NCBI GenBank assembly: GCA_001970855.1
Contig: LSSN01002025.1
Coordinates: forward strand, 1-25,470
Reading direction: 5' to 3'
DNA: 25,470 nt
Source of the DNA: Smittium culicis
Taxonomy: Eukaryota; Kickxellomycota; Harpellomycetes; Harpellales; Legeriomycetaceae
The translations under genes and the position numbers were made by a program. The notes beneath the pieces were generated by a model that worked only from the letters and a program-made list of their open reading frames with translations, did not search any database and had not been told where the DNA came from. Of this stretch, positions 1-8,830 are shown piece by piece (the stretch's first letter is position 1; each line of letters opens with the position of its first letter).

Positions 1-15
1 TGGAAGTATACTAAC

Positions 16-131
16 CTTGTGGTTGTTTTTCCGACACCACCTTTACCACCAACAAAAATCCACTGTAGAGTGTCTTGGTCAAGGACATTTTGAAGAGTAG
101 GTTCAAGAGGTTGGAATTCTTCGTCGGACAT
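16..131 (-). CDS. GET3: GET3/ArsA-family ATPase, first exon only (5' partial gene)
   Basis: Get3 is the cytosolic homodimeric ATPase that carries tail-anchored membrane proteins to the ER receptor Get1/Get2. The minus-strand reading begins at ATG 131-129 and encodes [17 protein letters not shown] and so on. After 23 residues it reaches [15 protein letters not shown], the deviant Walker A (P-loop) with the signature lysine (K30) and catalytic P-loop lysine (K35) of the GET3/ArsA/MinD class. The exon is 116 nt (38 codons plus AG) and is followed by a clean donor GTTAGT at 15-10. The split codon AG|N would give Ser or Arg; Ser is usual in Get3 at this place. The remainder lies beyond the left edge. 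The short acidic N-terminus and lack of a targeting peptide fit cytosolic Get3 rather than a mitochondrial relative. The gene is divergent from the MPP-beta gene and shares its long upstream region. Confidence 0.9.
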
Positions 132-346
132 GTTTAAAATATAGTCGAGTTTTGTAAATTTTTAATTGAGCGAAGGAGTTGAAAGTATATTGTTGTGAAG
201 AGCTAGAAGCGATTCTAAACTTTAAAAAAAAAAAAAGCGGAGAGAGATTATATGGGTGAAACAGTTAAAAGAATTACTATAGTAAGATCTACATCAAAAC
301 TTGCAAAAACCTAAACAATATTCACAAAAGAGTAAAACCTGACAGT

Positions 347-1615
347 CCAATAAAAACTATTACCAATACATTGCCTATACTTTGTGGCCCAGTCCAATTG
401 CCCAATTACTCGCTACTAACAATTTAGCGTCTTTAAATAATTTTTATTTATTGGCTATTTTGGCAAGAGGAATACTTGATTGGTGTGCTTATTAGGCAAT
501 ATGCTGAGAGCGACCGAATAAGCGTAGCCTATGGGGGCTATATTTATGAATAGGATCTTGTCCAATTATCAATGTCTATTGGGTTATACTATCATTAATT
601 TGTTTAGAAATTCAACTGTAATGGAATATATACTATTATTTGTAAATAGATCACTCAAGTTCAAATGATTTATCTGACTATTGGCCTTATTTGCAAGAGC
701 AATGAAGCAACTGGATAAATAACCATGAAAATTCCAATAGATCAATATGTAGACATAATTATTGGTAATGACTTAAATTGCTTTGAGATTAGAAAAAAGA
801 TTAACTGATCTATGAAATTTTATGCCAATATAGCAGACACGACAAAAAGTTAGGTTTACTCCAAGCGATACGCACATAGCATGGCCTAAACGAAATTCAG
901 TTAGAGATTAAAAGGCTGTAAAACTCCTGTGTTGTTAATTTCTTTTCTGTTTACTGCCGTGCGTTGATTTACTAGCTCTTTTCAAATATCAACGCATTTT
1001 TATAGATGATTATATTTATGAATTATTTCCAAGTTAAATTCGAAGCGATTCAAAGGCTAATTGTTTTCAAACATGCAAACATGGATTTGTCACTCTTTAG
1101 CAATTCCTGCCATATCTTTCGATCTGAAATTAAGGCATGCTGAGGTTCGGGCAAAGTTCTCAGCCCGCAAGCCTCTGAAGTTCAAGAAAATTTGGCTTCA
1201 TATAGCTTTGGTGTCTAACCCTTTCTAGCAGTTTTGAGGCCAACAAAGCCTATCAAGACTAACAAAATGCTTACCCAAATATATTCAGACATTTACTTGA
1301 ATTTGTTCTCTATTTACCAGTTGGCCATTTTAGCTGATTAAAAATATTATCCCAAGTTTCCATCCAATAAAATTAGAGATTTCACCAATAGTTGCCCTTA
1401 ATAGACATGATTAAATCTCATGACCAATAGATAGTCGTGATTACTATCTATATCTTTAAACTCTGGTTGGTAATCATTAAAAATCGGAATTATTGGCTAA
1501 TCATAGATTATAGAGTCAAGATAACAAAAGTGTATATCTATTGGCTATATCAGATTAAGTTTTTTTTTATCTAGAATTAAACCAACAAATTGCTTGTGAT
1601 TAGGCTGTGGATTGG
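347..1615. promoter_or_regulatory. Divergent GET3 / MPP-beta upstream region with dense CCAAT boxes
   Basis: The 1.7 kb between the two divergent genes (132-1812) has no convincing gene. I counted 18 CCAAT or ATTGG pentamers. Twelve fall in 347-829 (starting at 347, 363, 394, 402, 450, 479, 562, 578, 680, 734, 761, 825) and six in 1364-1615 (1364, 1385, 1424, 1492, 1540, 1611). About 500 bp between the groups has none. Many share a longer core, ATAGCCAATAG-like or its complement TATTGGCTAT. In fungi CCAAT is the site of the HAP/NF-Y complex, which in yeast drives respiratory genes. Assignment to that complex is inference. The count is much higher than in the 3.6-6.8 kb region (about 4 in 3.2 kb). 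Confidence 0.45.
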
Positions 1616-1812
1616 TGAGATAAACAAAGCGTAGACTGAGAATTCATTAAAAAGTTATAAGCTTAAACCCTTTTGAGTTTTACTGTTTTTTAAAAGCCTT
1701 TTTTTTTATTAAAGTTAATAAAGAAAAGTACAAAGCTTAAAGATCAACTTGCTCTTTGTTAGTAACGTATTCTTTTTTTTTATACACAAGATCGAAACTT
1801 TCTTTGTAAAGT

Positions 1813-3589
1813 ATGCAGACCATTTTTAGACAAGGGCTAACTAAGGCTAGACAGGTTAGTTTAATTTTATTCGATTTTACATCACCTCATTTTTATTTAT
1901 TCATGTTGTTTTTACATATCTTTATGTACCCTCAACAAATTTGTTTTCAATCTTAGCCTCAAATCATTTTCGCCTATTTACCATTCTTTTTACTGTATAA
2001 AATTTTTTAATCTGCTAATTCTTATTCATTCTCCCTTAGGCTTTTAAACCAAACCTTAGCAAAGGTTTGCAATACTCATCCATCAGTGGCTCAAAGACCC
2101 AAGTTACAACCTTACCAAACGGTTTCACTGTCGCCACTGAATCTGATCCTTCCGTTAAAACCGCCACTGTTGGTGTTTGGATCAATGCCGGTAGTCGCTT
2201 GGAAACTCAAGCTGATAATGGTGCTGCCCATTTCCTAGAACATATGGCTTTCAAGGTTCGAATCTCTATATTTTTTTTATTCGACTTTAAATGCATTTTC
2301 CTCAATTCTCTATATCTAATCTTTCTCTGTAGGGTACCAAACTCCGTGGTCAACACGACATCGAATTGGAAATTGAAAATATGGGTGGACACTTGAACGC
2401 ATACACCTCTCGCGAACAAACCGTCTACTACGCAAAAGCTTTTGAAAAGAATGTTCCTCAAGCCGTTGACATTTTAGCCGACATTTTACAAAACTCAAGA
2501 TTAGATGAAGCTGCTATTGAAAGAGAAAGAGATGTTATCCTAAGAGAACAAATCGAAGTTGAAAAAGTCACTGAAGAAGTTGTCTTTGATAACCTCCACG
2601 CCACCGCTTTCCAAAGTACAATCCTCTCATCTTTTCGCTATATATAACCTCATACTATTTATCATTTTTTTTCTCACTTTACTTACCACAAATCACTCGC
2701 TTTTTTTTTTAATATAGGATCCCCACTCGGCTATACCATCCTTGGTCCAAGAGAAAATATCTTAAGCATTACTAAGTCTGACTTGGAAAACTACATCGCT
2801 AGAAACTACACTTCAGATCGTATGGTTCTTGTTGGTGCTGGTTCTGTTAACCATGACGAATTAGTCAAATTAGCTGAATCTAAATTCGGCGGCCTTAAAG
2901 CCAGCAACCCACCAGTATCCCTCCAAACTACCAAAGATACCCCCCCTCGTTTCTTTGGTTCTGAAGTCCGTATTAGAAACGACGACATGCCACAAGCCCA
3001 TATTGCCCTCGCTGTTGAAGGTGTCGGATGGACCCACCCTGACTACTATACCATGCTTACCTTACAATCAATCGTTGGTAACTGGGACAGATCCCTTGGC
3101 TCTAACGGTTCTTCTAGCTCTCGCTTGTCTTCTGTTGTCTCAAAGCACAACTTGGCCAACCAATTTATGTCCTTCAACACCTCTTATAATGACACCGGTC
3201 TTTGGGGTACCTACTTGGTATCTGAAAACATCACCAACTTGGATGACTTGGTACACTTCACCTTGAAAGAATGGTCCCGCCTAAGTATCTCAGTCAGTGA
3301 AGCTGAAGTTGAACGTGCCAAGCAACAACTCAAGACCTCCCTATTACTCAACTTGGATGGCACCACCGCTGTCGCTGAAGACATTGGCAGACAAATGCTC
3401 ACCCACGGTAAACGTATGGAACCTTCTGAAATCGCTGCCGCTGTTGATAGAATCACCGCAAAGGACGTTCACCGCGTTGCTTATGAGCGCATCTGGGACA
3501 ACGAAGTCGCTGTCGTTGGTATCGGATCCGTCAACGGTTTATCTGACTACAACAGAGTCCGCAATTCCATGAGCTTCATGCGCTCTTAA
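1813..3589 (+). CDS. MAS1: Mitochondrial processing peptidase beta subunit (M16B, four exons)
   Basis: This is the catalytic subunit of the matrix peptidase that removes presequences from imported proteins, working with the alpha subunit. Exons are 1813-1854, 2040-2255, 2333-2615 and 2718-3589, giving 470 aa, the normal family length. The N-terminus ([14 protein letters not shown]...) has basic and no acidic residues, as a presequence should. The inverted zinc motif HFLEH places H78, E81 and H82, with the distal zinc ligand E158 in [18 protein letters not shown] and the C-terminal [13 protein letters not shown] are typical beta-subunit signatures; alpha subunits lack the intact HxxEH. Introns are 185, 77 and 102 bp. 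Intron 2 has an unusual donor, GTTCGA, and intron 3 uses GTACAA; both are forced by the reading frame and homology. Codons end largely in C, unlike the AT-ending codons of the other genes here, which suggests high expression. A T/A-rich 3' flank follows the TAA. Confidence 0.96.
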
Positions 3590-4775
3590 ATAATCTCTTC
3601 TCCCTTTATATAAAAAAAAATATATATTTTATTGAATTTTTTTCCCCCCATTAAATTTATACACTCTACTCTTCCCGTTCCCTCCATTATCAAATTTACT
3701 AAAACTTTTTAACTATTGATTCTATTTTTTTTTTTATATCATAAAAAATATTACTTGACCATAATTATTTACACCTTTTACAGCTGTCTGATTTTGGTCT
3801 TGGTACATTTATTTTCATAAAGCTCAAGATAAATGACTAGTTTGTGCGCCTTTTTTTCCCTACAAACCATTCAGTAACCGCCAAACTCGACTACGCATCT
3901 TCAATCTATGCTTTTCAACAACAATGAATTAGCTAACAAGATAACTAATTAAATTATATAGTTACATTTAAATCAGAGTTTATTGAACCCAGCGTCAATT
4001 ATAATTTTTGTAATTCAAATAAAAAAAAATCAAAATAATAATGCCTTGACTATTTAATCTAAATACACGTTATAATTACGTATTAAAAAGAAAAGGCGTA
4101 CTCGTATGTATATGCTTAAAAGATAAAATCTTCCACTTTCCTAGTTTTTCTTTTGTTTGTTAATAAGAAATTGGTCTGGGCTTTACGAATTCAAAACCAA
4201 GAGTATGGCGAGCTAAGCACTCTTCTTGTCAAGAACTATACCACAGAATATTATTCGAGCAAACTCACAAAATGAATGTTATTATTGCTTAATAAACTAT
4301 TTGATGGCGATAATTTCATAATTTATAAAACGTCAGTGGCCCATTTGAACTTTTCTTAAATGACTTGCACCGATCCAAGTACCATTCTAAGTTTTAGACG
4401 ATTAATCATTCCTCACCATCATCCTTCAAGTTTCAGGAACACAATATTGATACATATGGATTTCAAAAAGTGCAATAAAAAGTACAATTCTATCATTACC
4501 CAAGTATAGGAATACTAATACGATTTTTAACCCGTTTTTTTATTTATTCAGGCTTTATTTTTGTGTAAAATAATCAGAGCACATAACATTTTTTTTGTAT
4601 ATCAGGGTTAATTTTGACAACTGCTCTTTATTTTTATTTTCTTTGTTATGAATATATCGCAACTCGCACGTGAATTCGCTTTTCAGCTACATATTCCTGA
4701 TTTCTGATGCCATAGAAAGTCAAGCTATATTATATTTCACATAAACTGACCTATCTCCCCAAATTGATAAAATAG
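3590..4775. other. AT-rich intergenic stretch, no gene seen
   Basis: Homopolymeric A and T runs dominate directly after the MPP-beta stop and probably include its polyadenylation signals. I see no start-to-stop gene with family resemblance on either strand. An open stretch without a start codon near 4115-4276 has somewhat higher G+C but encodes nothing I recognise. Confidence 0.5.
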
Positions 4776-4892
4776 TATAAATATAGGTAGGGGTATATGC
4801 GATTCTTTTTTAGAATTTCATTTGATCATATCTCTAAAATAAATAACAAAATGAAATTAACCCACTTAATCGCAATATGTTGCTTTTTTTAG
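4776..4892 (+). pseudogene. Possible stub of a secreted-protein gene: TATA box plus truncated signal peptide
   Basis: A good TATA element (TATAAATATA, 4776-4785) lies 75 bp upstream of an ATG at 4851 in the context AACAAAATG. The reading is MKLTHLIAICCFF and then TAG at 4890. This is the shape of the start of a signal peptide (short basic n-region, then hydrophobic core) that stops before any cleavage site. The stop falls right after a run of seven T. A one-base length change in such a run would alter the frame, but the other frames close within about 10-25 codons, so no intact gene lies behind it. It may be a decayed relative of secreted genes such as the one at 6893, or coincidence. Confidence 0.25.
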
Positions 4893-6772
4893 GCGTAATA
4901 AACGATAAAATTGTTTATTTTTCATGTTTAAAATTTTAATTAAATCGTAACATGCTGGATCTGCTTAAAACTGAATACTATTGGATAAACTTGATTTCCG
5001 TTATAAGAGAGTATCTTTCATACTTGCGTTATTTGAATATTTTTATCTGGATAATATAAACATGTTCAAAAAATATTTATCCATAGAGTACTTGGAATTA
5101 ATTCCATCTTTTACTTGATTTTTTCAGATTCTTATTCACATCCCTCTTCAAAAAAAAAGGTTTAAATCGATGCTTTTTTATAATAAAATCAATCAAGCTT
5201 AAAAATAGTAATAAGTTTTATTTTTTCCCTTAAATTACTTTTACTTTTTTTTTTAATGTGTCACTATTTTGTTATGCAAAAAAAAAAAAAAAGTATACCT
5301 TCCTCTTCCCCTTCTTCTCAAAAAAAAGGTTTTAAGGATAGTACATATAAGCTTTATAATCTACCTTTATAAAGATCAAAACTTTTACCAGCTTTAAAAT
5401 TTCCCAAATTCTCGCAATTATCAACTTGTATTTTTAATATCTTTCAAGTAGCTATAATTTGTTGGCAAAATATAAAAATTATATATTCTATAAAAAAATT
5501 GAGAAAATTTCACTGGGACTAATTTCATTCTGAACCGTTTACTAGAATATATTTTACAGTTTGGTGCGCGTGATCAACGATATTATGCAAATTATCTAAT
5601 GATTCACTATATACTTTTTTAAAAAGAGGAAAATATGAGTAATTACAGAAACGTTTATAACTCGAGTAATTTTTAAGGTAAAAATAATATGGAAAAGGTA
5701 TGGAAACAGTTGATTTCTAAAATTGAAAGAAAAAAATGAATACTACTGGTTTTTTTAAAGCTCAAAATATCAATATATATATTATGCACAAGATAGCATT
5801 TAAAAACATATCGTTTATAAACTATAACGAGCACTATGGCGTAATGTTACTCTTGCAATTCAGGATTTTATTCATACGATTAAATGTATTTTACTACATT
5901 TATAAAGTAAAGGATAACTAAATAATATTATCGGTTAATATATATTTTCTTATATTTTATTTGAAAAATGGAAATTCTGTGCTTTGAGGTTTTTCTTGAG
6001 CATTAAGTTTCCATCTTTCAAAACTAGATACTACTCAGAATCATAAATTTATACAGAGATTTTTTTTGGTACGTATCTATAAATTGATTTATGGTTACAA
6101 ATATAGCTTGAAAATGCAAATGACTTTTTTTAGTTTTTAGAATCTTAGAAAGGAAATATTTATGTTAAAATAATTCTCCCTCGCACGTCTTATCACATTG
6201 GTGATAATTAGATTTTATAAATTATTCTTATTATTATAGAATAATTTGATATTATAAATTAGAGATAATTTAATCATTCATATAGAAATGAGCACTCAAC
6301 AATCCTTAGATTTTTTATTATAGTAAACTAATTTTATATATATGAGAGAGCACATGATGTTACCTTTTTAGCTCTTAAGCATTCTCAACGAAAAATAAAC
6401 CTCCCAAAATAGGATTTATTGATTTATACCTTTTATTTATGCAAGATCTTCAAGTTTGAAATTAGGTGAAAATGCTGCACGGGAAACTGGAATTGAAATA
6501 TAATTTAATAATAAATTATAATATAAGTGTTGTATAATGTTCAATACAACATTATTTGCCGTATAGTGCCTAAGATCTGCAAGACAAAATGTCTTACAGA
6601 ATAGCCTTTTGGTTAGGTGATTGAATCTTAGGTCTTTCATACTACATAAGTGATGAAAGATAACATATTTAAAGAATAAAGTTAAAAAAGTAAAATAACA
6701 TTGAATTTAAAACAGAAAACTGAAATTTCGTATATTGGTTTATAGATCTAAGTTTTATAGCAAGAAAAAAAG
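4893..6772. other. AT-rich intergenic stretch, no supported gene
   Basis: Very A+T rich with many short homopolymers. Several small open frames exist (5736-5921 plus, 6437-6640 minus, 6669-6878 minus). They are rich in Ile, Asn, Lys, Phe and Tyr, as expected of chance frames in AT-rich DNA, and show no domain or signal I trust. Confidence 0.5.
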
Positions 6773-6780
6773 TATAAAAG
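6773..6780 (+). promoter_or_regulatory. TATA box of the orphan secreted-protein gene
   Basis: TATAAAAG lies 113 bp upstream of the ATG at 6893, a plausible distance for a fungal TATA promoter with a short leader. A second weak TATAAA sits immediately before the ATG and is too close to serve as the core promoter. Given the AT-rich background, a chance match cannot be excluded. Confidence 0.4.
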
Positions 6781-6892
6781 CACCAAAAAATACATTTTAT
6801 ATCAAAAACAAGCCTCATATTTATCAGAAATAAAATAAAATATAAACTCATAAGTATTAAAAAATATAAATAACGCACTTTAAAAGTATAAA

Positions 6893-7540
6893 ATGCTTTC
6901 GATAAGATACATTCTAGTTGCTATAGCCATGTCAATTATGGCATTAAACGTTTTTGCTGTCAGCACATCATTGAAGATAATCAAAAGAAAAGAATCTGTC
7001 GAAGGAAAATGTTTTTGTATACCACTAAAAGCTAATGAATCTTACTATGAAGCTGAAGATTGCAAAAAGTCGTGCAAAGATGGTTATAACTTCATTGATA
7101 TTGATAATTTCTATTTGTCTGCCCAAAATGCTATTAACGATATAAAGTTAAACCTTATCAGCGTTGTTGCAATCCCTTTATCGATTGTATCCAAGGTTTG
7201 CGATTTTGATTTTTTTCAATTAAAATTCGATTGCTCAATCGATAATTTTACAAATTTTATGCAAGAAACTTTACAGAATAAAAACATCAAAGACTTATCT
7301 GAAAAAGAAAAATCAATTATTCAAATCACAAAAGACTATGAATTTCCGCAAAGTAAAATCGAAATTGGCAGTTTAATAGAAAAAATCGCTAATTTTTATT
7401 CTGGAGTTGAAAATAAATTCAATGAGATCATAAGCTGCTATGATACTAATTCTTGCTCTATCGGCAGTCTTATATTTAGATCATTGAGCCCAATTTTAGA
7501 ATTGATCAATTCTATTGTTAAAGTCATTGAAAATCAATGA
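6893..7540 (+). CDS. Orphan secreted cysteine-containing protein (215 aa), function unknown
   Basis: I do not recognise this family. The single uninterrupted frame starts with a classic signal peptide: R5 in the n-region, hydrophobic residues 6-18, and a likely cleavage after ALNVFA (residue 22). A basic KRK at 31-33 could be a kexin-type processing site. The mature part has eight cysteines (C40, C42, C57, C61, C103, C114, C182, C188), an even number in C-x-C, C-x3-C, C-x10-C and C-x5-C pairs, consistent with four disulfides. Two N-glycosylation sequons are visible (N48-E-S and N118-F-T). The region between residues 120 and 180 is charged and probably helical. The last 25 residues are hydrophobic but contain charges, so a GPI or membrane anchor is not clear. 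It stands alone in AT-rich, gene-poor DNA, as lineage-specific secreted proteins or effectors of host-associated fungi often do; that role is inference. The coding sequence has the same AT-rich codons as its surroundings. Confidence 0.7.
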   Translation: MLSIRYILVAIAMSIMALNVFAVSTSLKIIKRKESVEGKCFCIPLKANESYYEAEDCKKSCKDGYNFIDIDNFYLSAQNAINDIKLNLISVVAIPLSIVSKVCDFDFFQLKFDCSIDNFTNFMQETLQNKNIKDLSEKEKSIIQITKDYEFPQSKIEIGSLIEKIANFYSGVENKFNEIISCYDTNSCSIGSLIFRSLSPILELINSIVKVIENQ

Positions 7541-8248
7541 AAAAATAGTAAATAAGGTGCTTTGACTATAGCAAAATTTCTACAGTGCAAAAAATTACAA
7601 GTGATTTATAGAAAATATTTAAGGGGGTTTTCGGTCACTTTTTCTCTTTAGTCCTTGTAATTATTATTTTTTGCTAGTATTTAGGCTTATTTTTAAATAT
7701 TTCAGATATATGATTGTTTAACCAATATTATTATATAGTAAATAAATAAACTTTAAAATAATTTTTTATAATTATAACTTCATCAAAAACGGATTAAGAA
7801 AAATTAACTTCTTTCTATTTATTCGCTTAAACAAAAAATTCGTAAAAGTTATGAATTTATTTATAATGTAAAGGATTGGAACTATTTAAGATCTTTCGTA
7901 TTTATCAATAAAACGTATATCTTATAATAAGATACAAGTCCAAATTTTATTTTTTCTATGCGATTAATTTGTTAATTATTTCAACTCTTAATCTTAATTT
8001 ATATCTTTATATGTCGATAACATATAAAATTAATAGCCATTTTACTAAATTATACGTTTTTTTAATATTGATTCAAATAATATATTTCCTAAATTTATTA
8101 TTTGGTCTTTAATTTCCTTTAAAATTTCAGTAAATTTCATTTTAACTTTTTTAAGCGATTAAAATAGTATAGAATGGGAAACAATTTGATGCTGCTGGTC
8201 AAACTGTGATCTCATTCGCCAACAGAAAAAAACAAAAACAATTAATAA
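7541..8248. other. AT-rich intergenic stretch after the orphan gene
   Basis: Contains AATAAA-like signals around 7740-7750 that could serve as 3' processing elements of the upstream gene, but no gene. Near its right end (about 8173-8250) a short open stretch containing QFDAAGQTVISFANRKK may be a further scrap of the retroelement that follows; this is uncertain. Confidence 0.4.
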
Positions 8249-8637
8249 AAAACTAAATTCTGGGCTATAAGCCGTATTATAAAAAGCAAAGGAAACTGGA
8301 TTGAACTCCAGGCAACATACCCAGAAAAGATAAAGGGACTCAATAATGTGGGTAGAATGCGAATGGGAAGCTTCTGGACTGCTCAGCGCCTGTCCAACGC
8401 CAAAATAATCAATGAAAAATATAAAACATTTTGTCCCTGCTGCAAACTCATAACGCCTGAGACAGCAGATCGCATACTATTAGACTGCACCATATGGTAC
8501 AGAGTACGAAATAAAATGATTGGCCGGTTCATACCAGCGTCGATCATAATTAAAAATAATTTGTGTTATCAAATTCCAATGAATTTTGGTTGGGGCTAGT
8601 TGGAAAACTCCTTGCGGGAAGTATAAAAAATCTTTGA

Positions 8638-8654
8638 GCCAGCTTTGAGCTGGC
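8638..8654. repeat. Perfect inverted repeat 1 in the LINE tail
   Basis: Arms GCCAGCT and AGCTGGC are separated by TTG, giving a 7-bp stem with a 3-base loop. It lies inside the decayed retroelement tail, in a stretch that repeats TTTGAGC three times. Confidence 0.6.
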
Positions 8655-8718
8655 ACAGTCGATCAGAATTTTGAGCTGGAAACAGCCAAGTTTCTGAATG
8701 GCATCCACGTGCCCATAA

Positions 8719-8742
8719 CACTTATACTGCAGAGTATAAGTG
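8719..8742. repeat. Perfect inverted repeat 2 in the LINE tail
   Basis: Arms CACTTATACT and AGTATAAGTG flank the 4-base centre GCAG, giving a 10-bp perfect stem. It is the longest perfect hairpin I noticed outside simple AT palindromes in the window. Confidence 0.75.
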
Positions 8743-8764
8743 ATTCACCAGCCCCCTTGAACCA

Positions 8765-8779
8765 ATACCCAGTGGGTAT
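8765..8779. repeat. Perfect inverted repeat 3 in the LINE tail
   Basis: ATACCCA and TGGGTAT are separated by a single G. It is a 15-bp near-palindrome just before the terminal poly-G run (G11, 8800-8810). Confidence 0.6.
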
Positions 8780-8830
8780 GGAGCTGCTAGATTGACTGAG
8801 GGGGGGGGGGTCAGTAGAAAAATTATTTTC

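Larger units (their letters stand above)
8249..8830 (+). pseudogene. Decayed LINE-type retrotransposon tail (zf-RVT reverse-transcriptase C-terminus)
   Basis: The remnant covers the end of a non-LTR reverse transcriptase ORF. The frame open from 8249 to 8599 encodes WIELQATYPEKIKGL, then a conserved MRMGSFWTAQRL block, then the zinc-knuckle CPCCKLITPETADRILLDC. In the zf-RVT family the position occupied here by Arg (TADRILLDC) is normally His, so the knuckle is already broken. After the TAG at 8597 the homology continues in other frames: around 8584-8630 (FWLGLVGKLLAGSIKNL) and again from about 8649 (AKFLNGIHVPITLIL, then PVGMELLD, a stop, and a GGG-rich end). At least two frameshifts and several stops show it is dead. 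No upstream polymerase domain, target-site duplication or poly(A) tail could be identified, so it is a severely 5'-truncated copy or an old fragment. The family call is firm; the exact clade (R1-, Tad- or L1-like) is not determined. Confidence 0.72.

Noticed and set aside
1081..1341. 86-codon stretch starting at an ATG with two internal stops and higher G+C
   Set aside because: No recognisable protein and not enough length to exceed chance; possibly old coding debris but not supportable.
2253..2265. GGTTCGAATC, a perfect tRNA B-box (T-arm) match
   Set aside because: It spans the exon 2/intron 2 border of the MPP-beta gene. No A-box, anticodon arm or acceptor stem can be folded upstream.
4115..4276. 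Open stretch without a start codon containing a hydrophobic run and YGELSTLLVKNY
   Set aside because: No start codon, no family resemblance, and bounded by stops; treated as chance.
6437..6640. 67-codon minus-strand frame with mixed composition
   Set aside because: No domain, no promoter signal and no extension beyond its stops; could be a remnant but not supported.
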